A DNA stretch of 64,000 bases from Oscheius dolichura (taxonomy: Eukaryota; Nematoda; Chromadorea; Rhabditida; Rhabditidae), in the NCBI GenBank assembly GCA_932521035.1, contig OW051495.1, positions 8,928,001 through 8,992,000 on the forward strand. The letters are read 5' to 3'. Position 1 is the stretch's first letter, and each line of letters starts with the position of its first letter. The position numbers and the translations under genes were made by a program. The notes beneath the pieces are model-generated. The model was not told where the DNA came from, did no database searches, and was given only the letters and a program-made list of their open reading frames with translations. This document shows positions 58,453 through 64,000 of the stretch, one piece after another.

Positions 58453-59610
58453 TTATTGAGCACAGACGACAACGACCGGCGACACACTAATATTCTGTTT
58501 GCAGAAGATTTTCTGAAGCATTTTCTTCAGAAGAGCCCGCAGTGTAGGACTGCAAAAGAGCAGAATATAAGGAGAACTGAAGGTCAGAGCATCGGAGACG
58601 TAGGGAAGAAGCAGAGCCCCCCCAGTATAAAAAGCTGGAAGCTGCCACTTGTACCCATAATTGATAACAACCTGAAAAAAAAAGAAATGATCTAGAAATT
58701 GGAGATAAATAACCACATCGAAGGTAGCAAACAGCTGGATTAGAAAGTAAACGACACTGTAGACGAGGAGCTTGGTTTCAACTGAATCGAGCTTGGTTTC
58801 AACTGAATCGTCAGTTGTGCGGGCCTGAAAGGATCATATTTCTGGAGATTCCTGAGGGGAAAATACGAGGTTGTATTAACACATACTCACCTGATAAGCG
58901 TAGATGACGGTGACAGTTGTAACAGTACACAGAATGGTTAGCACAACCAGCGACAGAAAAACATACTCGGTTTGCTCCGGAATTATGAGCTTTAAAAGTT
59001 TTGTTAAAACTTGAATGTTCGCTGCTTCAAACGTACCGGTTCAGTCAGAAGGGAGAAGGAACTTAATTCATCCATATAGACGAGTGAAACGGCCACGGTA
59101 AACCATGGATAAGTAATGGCGAAGGGCCCCAACAAATTGAACATCATGAATGGGAAGAACAACCGCTTCCAAATCTGTTATTTCTCCTTTTGTTTGATTG
59201 AGAAGAGTTTCTTCTACCGCTTTATATTTCAAAGGGGAAAGAACTGCAGTAAACCGGTTGAATATTAGGGAGAAAATCATCAGCTGCTGTACATGAGCCA
59301 GATGATAGTGCATGCAGCCGAAGAAGTTCAATCCGGGTACTTTTGACATCAATGGAGCATGGATACAATCTTTACATATGATTTGTGGCAATCGCAGGGT
59401 TATCAGGGAGTTGAAGTAGGTGTACACGTTCTGAATACGCATTGAATCTGTTATAGAAAGGCTTACAACGGCTGAATCAACGAGGATGATATTGAAGTAG
59501 GAACCAGAGAAGACTTTCTTGTTCCTGATTATTAAGTAGGCGACCAGGCCGTACATAATGACAGAGAGGATTGAATAACTGGTCGTGATATAAAAAGAGA
59601 GAGGAATCAT
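58453..59610 (-). CDS. Srg-like serpentine chemoreceptor, copy S3
   Basis: Exon 1 (ATG 59610) FYITTSYSILSVIMYGLVAY; exon 2 LPQIICKDCIHAPL and LIFNRFTAVLSPLKYK; exon 3 IWKRLFFPFMMFNLLGPF and YPWFTVAVSLVYMDE; exon 4 VFLSLVVLTILCTVTTVTVI; exon 5 KLLVYSVVYFLIQLFATF; exon 6 LPYVSDALTFSSPYILLF and LRALLKKMLQKIF. Frames are open. A 21-bp tandem duplication in exon 5 (58768-58809) repeats the residues DSVETKL in frame, in the loop before helix 6; other copies have the segment once. This may alter G-protein coupling but keeps the gene open. Confidence 0.74.
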
Positions 59611-60515
59611 TCTGCAGATAAACTATGAAAAGAAGAAGTAAAAGAAAAAAAGATTTTATATAGCCTCACAACATGCAATTAGATGAGGAACGACACAATT
59701 ATTATTGGAAATTCTGAGTTTTGGACCGTCCATCAGGGATTATTTGATCAAAAAAAATATCAGTTAGAAGAAGTTTCTACGAAAAGAAGGAATTAAAAAG
59801 GGGCAAAGATAATTGAAGTGCGGAGGAGGTAAGTTGAACGGGCCCGCTTATTAATCTCATATTTCTTCTTTACAATTCAATCAGGTTTTTCCTCGTATTA
59901 TGAACTTTACTCGCATAGATTTACTCAACTTCCTTTGGCTCTTTCGGTTGAAGAAAGCAAAGAAAACAGGCTCTCTATGATGCGATTGCCTGTACAGCAT
60001 GCCCGAAGAATGGTCGTGATTTTAGTTCCGAGATTAGGCCAGAATTCGGATGGACTTTTAAACTGGGAAACGCTGCCTCAAAATTTTCCTTATTCCAATG
60101 GACACCCTTTTGGAAGGGTCAGTATCTGTGGCGTAGGGTCCGAACTCCGGAGTCCGGACGCATATAATTCTACACCAAACGTCGTCGACCTTTCCGACCA
60201 GCTTCTCTCAACTTCTAAATATCCTCAGGCATGGCCAACGTTCCTGTATGCCGCCTAGCCACATTTCAGTTTTTAGTCCGAACATCATCCTCGCCGAGAG
60301 AATCCCTAGCTGAAAGAAAGACGATAATGCCGAGGTGCCGTCGATTTCAGCAGAGTTTAACTGATGCATGAGCTGTGAAACAAAAGCACCTTCTTCATCC
60401 CCAAGAATGTACAACTTGTTTGCAATTAAAAAGCTTTTATTTAAAAAATGTGCTTTGAAAAGGGAAGGGCAATACCCTATGTACAGATAGACTGGTCTCG
60501 TCGCGGTATTTTAGA
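59611..60515. other. Flank between S3 and the Cys/Gln-rich gene
   Basis: About 900 bases. A plus-strand frame (59935-60258, 107 residues, containing MMRLPVQHARRMVVILV) has no recognisable family and no splice context, so I did not call it. Near 60433-60440 an AATAAA (minus strand) could end the Cys-rich transcript. Confidence 0.35.
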
Positions 60516-61503
60516 CGGCGTTTAGCGTCTTCTGCAGCAGGAGCTGCCGCACTGGTTGTAGCCGGAGTTGCATCCGCATCCTCCGCTGGACTGCTGGGCA
60601 CAGGGGACGACGATCTGTTGAGCCTGTTGGCAGGTCTGTTGGCAAGTCTGGAAGAGTCCCAATTAGAGGAGGACAGCCTCGGGGAGACTCACACTCTGGC
60701 AGACTGGCTGGCACTGGACGGCGGGGGTCTGAGCCTGGCAGGTATTCATGCAGCTGCTTTGGCAGGACTGTTGGTATTGGTTCTGCTGTTGCTGCTGGAC
60801 GACGACGACCTGCTGGGGCTGGGAGTTACCGCAAGCGGACTGGAATGATCTCTCTATTTGCCGGGTCCCGGGGGGAAGGCTCACCGAGCACTGGTTATTG
60901 CAGCTGGAGGAGCAGCTGGACTGGCACTGGTTGGAGCACGAGCTCTGATCACAATCGGCTGCTGCTGCTGGTTGCTTCCACAGGCCTGGGAGCAGCTGGG
61001 CTGGCAGGACTGCTGGCACGTCGAGGTCTGGCACTGGTTCTGGCAGCTGGAGGAGGCCTGGACTTGGACGAAGATGGGCTGGGACTGGCCGCCGCAGCTG
61101 GAGGAGCACTGCTGCTGGCACTGGTTGCAGCTGTTCGTCTGACCACTCGACTGGCACTGGCTCTGGCATTGGTTACAGGTCTGCTGCTGGCAGACGGGGG
61201 CACACTGTTGCTGGCAACCACAATTGCTGCTCTGGCCACACGAAGACTGGCACTGGCTTAGGCATCTGGACCATCATGACTTGGGGAGGAGGCTGGGACT
61301 GGCCGCAGCAGAAGCTCTGCTGCTGGTTACAGCACTGGCGCTTGGCACGAACGGCGGCCACTGTGGTGGCATTCTGAGAACGGAGAGGATAAGGAGGGGG
61401 GTCGGGGGCCGGGGGTCACCTCAGCCTTCTCTTCCTCTCCGTAGGCAGAAGTAAAGGCAAGGGCAAAGAGAGCGAAGGCGAGGAAAAGACGACGAGAAGC
61501 CAT
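60516..61503 (-). CDS. Cys/Gln/Ser-rich secreted protein, reading frame apparently interrupted
   Basis: Exon 1 (ATG 61503) encodes a clear signal peptide, MASRRLFLAFALFALAFTSA, then YGEEEKAE. After an intron starting GTGAC the next exon reads NATTVAAVRAKRQCCNQQQS and CCGQSQPPPQ. Beyond, the same C/Q/S repeats (QCQSSCGQSS, CQQQCAPVCQQQTC, NQCQTSTCQQSCQPSCSQ) lie one base out of frame, and a second shift precedes DQSSCSNQCQSSCSSS. Two normal introns (both starting GTGAG) then lead to VVVVQQQQQNQYQQ, CQSSCMNTCQ and a final exon ending NQCGSSCCRRR. The spacing of Cys pairs every 4-8 residues suggests a cross-linked extracellular or eggshell/cuticle-type protein. The two shifts may be assembly indels in repeats, very short introns, or pseudogenisation. 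TTATAAG at 61542-61548 is a TATA-like box 39 nt upstream. Confidence 0.6.
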
Positions 61504-62042
61504 GATGCCGGCAGTGGTGTCCTTCCTCCCCCGGGCCATAGCTTATAACGGCCTCCCAGGACCGGCTTCATCCGGAAATCGGACGACACACCCATCGTTT
61601 TTCTCTTGATTGGCTCGGAGGAGAACATAGCTTGAACCGTCCGGGAGCAAACGTGATGATTCCCCTAGGCTGAATGTCCGGTTTCAGGGACGAGAGAGAC
61701 AGACAAAGAGAGTACGGGAAAGAATGAGCAACATGAGAAAAATAGTTTATAGTCTGGACATACGAGGAAATCATCGGAAATATGTCCGTAGGTCTATACA
61801 ATATCACTATTGAGTTAGAAATGCCAAATATCTCGCTACTGCATGGTGCTATTTCTTCACTCTAAAAACCAATGTGTTACAAAGAGATCTATTGAGAATG
61901 ACATCAAATTCTGCGGTCTGCCATCAAATCTAAAATTCTAGTTCCAGACTCCGCGCCCGGTTTATACTTTTTCGGAAGATTTTATTGGTGTGGAGAGATG
62001 AACCGTTGATACAGAGTCATTTCAAAGGAACACAGATCATAA
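61504..62042. other. No gene seen
   Basis: Promoter side of the Cys-rich gene and 3' side of S5; nothing else recognised. Confidence 0.4.
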
Positions 62043-63191
62043 TTACATGACAGTCACCACAGAGACCTCATTGTGTTTGCTGATCTTTCCCAGAAGCATC
62101 TTCTTCAGAAGAACTCGCAAAGTCGAGCTGCAAAAGAGTAGAATATACGGAGAACTGAAGGTCAAAGCATCGGAAACGTAGGGAAGAAGAATTGATCCGT
62201 AGATCGTAAGAATGGGTATATTGTAGTAGACACCAATATTCAGGACTATCTGAATAGTTTATAAAGTATTCTATCTTTACTTTAAAATTACCACATCGAC
62301 GGTTGCAGTTAGCTGGATAAGGAAGTAGATGACATTGTAGACGAGGAGCTTTGTTTCCACAGAATATTCAGCGGTTCTTTGGGTCTAAAAATAGTGTAAA
62401 TCAGCCTTTCGCCAATATCTTACATTTGAAATGTAGACAATGAATGTGGCTATCATTAGCGCTGTGTTGAGAAGGGTTAGCACTATCATTGATGGAATAA
62501 GATACACATTTAACACTTTGTTTACGTCCTGTAAACGATAAATTGGGCTTTTTACAGTAATCTTGTGTTGAAGAAAGTAATGTTGTCTGGGACCTTGTTG
62601 GTGTAAACTTACCGGATCACTGGAAAGTACAAATGCATCTCTTCCTGCCGAATAAGCGAGCGACACCGTTACGACAAAATAATTATAGGTGACGACGAAA
62701 GGTCCAACTATATTGAACAACATGAGAGGGAAGAACAGACGCTTCCAAATCTATAATTTCCATTTCCGATGAAGGTGATTTCGACATACCGCTTTGTATT
62801 GAAAAGGGAAAATAACTGCTGTGAAGCGATTGAAAATAAGGGAAAGAATCATCAGATACTGCACATAAGCCAGGTGATTGAACATACAGCCGAAGAAGTT
62901 TAACCCAGGTATTTTTGCCATAAGTGGAGCGAGGAGACAATCTTTACAGGTGATTCGTGGAAGACGCATGATTATGAGGGAGTTGATATAAGTGTACACA
63001 TTCTAGAAATAGACAGACTTTTAAAGGAATGTTTGTAATGGACTTACAACGGCGGAATCAACAAGGATGATGTTGTAATAGGAACCACTGAAGACCTTCT
63101 TATTCTTGACTATGGTATACGCTACGAGACAGTACATAATGACTGAGAGGATGGAATAACTGGTCGTGATGTAGAAATCAACTGAAATCAT
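62043..63191 (-). CDS. Srg-like serpentine chemoreceptor, copy S5
   Basis: Exon 1 (ATG 63191) FYITTSYSILSVIMYCLVAY and VFSGSYYNIILVDSAVV; exon 2 NVYTYINSLIIMRLPRITC, KIPGLNFFGCMFNHLAY and LIFNRFTAVIFPFQYK; exon 3 IWKRLFFPLMLFNIVGPF; exon 4 IPSMIVLTLLNTALMIATF; exon 5 KLLVYNVIYFLIQLTATV; exon 6 YGSILLPYVSDALTFSSPY and LRVLLKKMLLGKISKHNE. All are open. It is more diverged from S2/S3 than they are from each other. Its upstream region is duplicated at 58.2-58.3 kb. Confidence 0.74.
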
Positions 63192-63701
63192 TCTCGAGAC
63201 GATGTCTCAGACGGCTAGAAAGAGATGTCTAGTCTGCTTTATATCAGCGGCTAACCAACAATTACGTAGGGGACAAGGGCAATTATGACGATCATAAGGT
63301 TCTGTGTTCGATTCTGCCTCTTCAGAGAAGAGAATAATATCAAAACTGACATGAATCAGAAGAAGGACTATTATAAAGGGTTTTATAAATGGTACTGTAA
63401 ATGCCGTAGACTCAAATGCCTGCATTATTGTCTGTAAACCCCAGTCATTGAAAGCCGCTTTTCATTAAATTGGCGTGTTCTTGTACGATAAAGAGCCCCA
63501 ATTGAAATAGCTAAAGTTGACGATCAAGGAGTGATCTTTGGAAGGCATCACTTACTCCTCGTCCCTCCACTCTTCTTCGTTTCTCTATATTCTGTTCTTT
63601 TGACTGAGGGTAACCTCTCATTTTTGGCTGTCGATTCGCCATCATTCATGGGAATTCGCCATTTCGACCGTTTTCTCATAACTCGGAGCTTGTCGCTGAG
63701 T
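63192..63701. promoter_or_regulatory. S5 promoter region
   Basis: Holds the TATA-like GATATAAAG (minus strand, about 63236-63245) and the segment copied to 58.2 kb. Nothing else is recognised; weak plus-strand frames have no motif. Confidence 0.45.
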
Positions 63702-64000
63702 TTAAAAGTCATGCGTTAATGGATGAATAGATACACAGCATTGTATATAAAAAGCCTCTTTTCGGTTGAATGCTCTTCTCCGGTCTAGACTTTCAATCAA
63801 AGTCAAATAGCATCTCACGTGTCTAATAAAAACAAGAAACGTGGCAATCATCAATATAGTGTTCAGGATGGTCAAGACAACCATCGAAGCAATGAGACGG
63901 GCATGGCCAGCGCCGTTAAGATCCTGGAAAACGAAAAGCAATTTGAAATCAACTGCTCATATGGCTCGCTGCCAGTGGCTCGCAATTGCTGAAGTTTTAC
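63702..64000 (-). pseudogene. Srg-like chemoreceptor, truncated fragment cut by window edge
   Basis: The helix 5 exon (ARLIASMVVLTILNTILMIA then TFLVFIRH) and the following exon start (EEHSTEKRLFIYNAVYLFIH) match exons 4 and 5 of S5. The latter then ends in a stop at YLFIH instead of continuing YFLIQL, and no helix 7 exon follows to the left. The 5' part is beyond base 64000. It is either a truncated receptor or a pseudogene. Confidence 0.55.

Noticed and set aside
59935..60258. 107-residue plus-strand frame at 60 kb
   Set aside because: No recognised motif, no promoter or splice evidence, not in receptor orientation; kept only as a note.
60845..61261. 138-residue plus-strand Leu/Ala-rich frame
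   Set aside because: Antisense shadow of the Gln/Cys-rich repeats; no signal or motif of its own.

Overview
The window reads as nuclear DNA of a free-living or parasitic nematode, probably a chromadorean/rhabditid species. The evidence is the gene content and structure: nematode-type serpentine chemoreceptors (Srd-like and Srg-like), a P-glycoprotein, a RIG-4/Sidekick adhesion gene, a tandemly expanded F-box-like family, many introns of about 38-60 nt, and AG dinucleotides placed directly before start codons as in spliced-leader acceptors. Many introns end in TTTTAG rather than the TTTTCAG typical of C. elegans. I cannot name the species.

Layout. 0-5 kb, minus strand: the edge of one gene, a TAK1-like protein kinase with a possible membrane segment, and an F-box/FBA protein. 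5.4-14.2 kb, minus strand: five copies (R1-R5) of an F-box-like family of about 300 residues sharing a five-exon layout; R5 is broken. 14.4-15.6 kb: an Srd-type chemoreceptor. 16.5-27.6 kb, minus strand: the complete Sidekick/RIG-4 gene, with 6 Ig domains, 13 FN3 domains, a membrane helix and a C-terminal GFSSFV PDZ ligand. 27.6-32.6 kb: a gene-poor 5 kb holding a 1.57-kb element with roughly 200-bp inverted ends. 32.6-35.1 kb: a DHRS1-like short-chain dehydrogenase and an 83-residue protein of unknown function. 35.3-46.1 kb, plus strand: seven more copies of the same F-box-like family (F1-F7), of which only F1 and F2 look fully intact; F7 carries two transposon insertions. 46.9-52.5 kb: a full-length P-glycoprotein. 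53.1-54.4 kb: a second DHRS1-like gene. 54.5-64 kb, minus strand: four or more Srg-like chemoreceptors, a displaced copy of a receptor promoter, and a Cys/Gln-rich secreted protein gene.

The genes look like a mixture of conserved housekeeping or neural loci (Sidekick, P-glycoprotein, SDRs) set among environment-facing, fast-turnover families (F-box-like, chemoreceptors, secreted Cys-rich protein). The strongest candidate for an undescribed system is the F-box-like family: at least 12 copies in two oppositely oriented arrays on either side of Sidekick, with signs of gene conversion, exon-skipping deletions, single-base frameshifts and transposon capture. All functional statements are inferences from motifs read by eye; no database search was possible.
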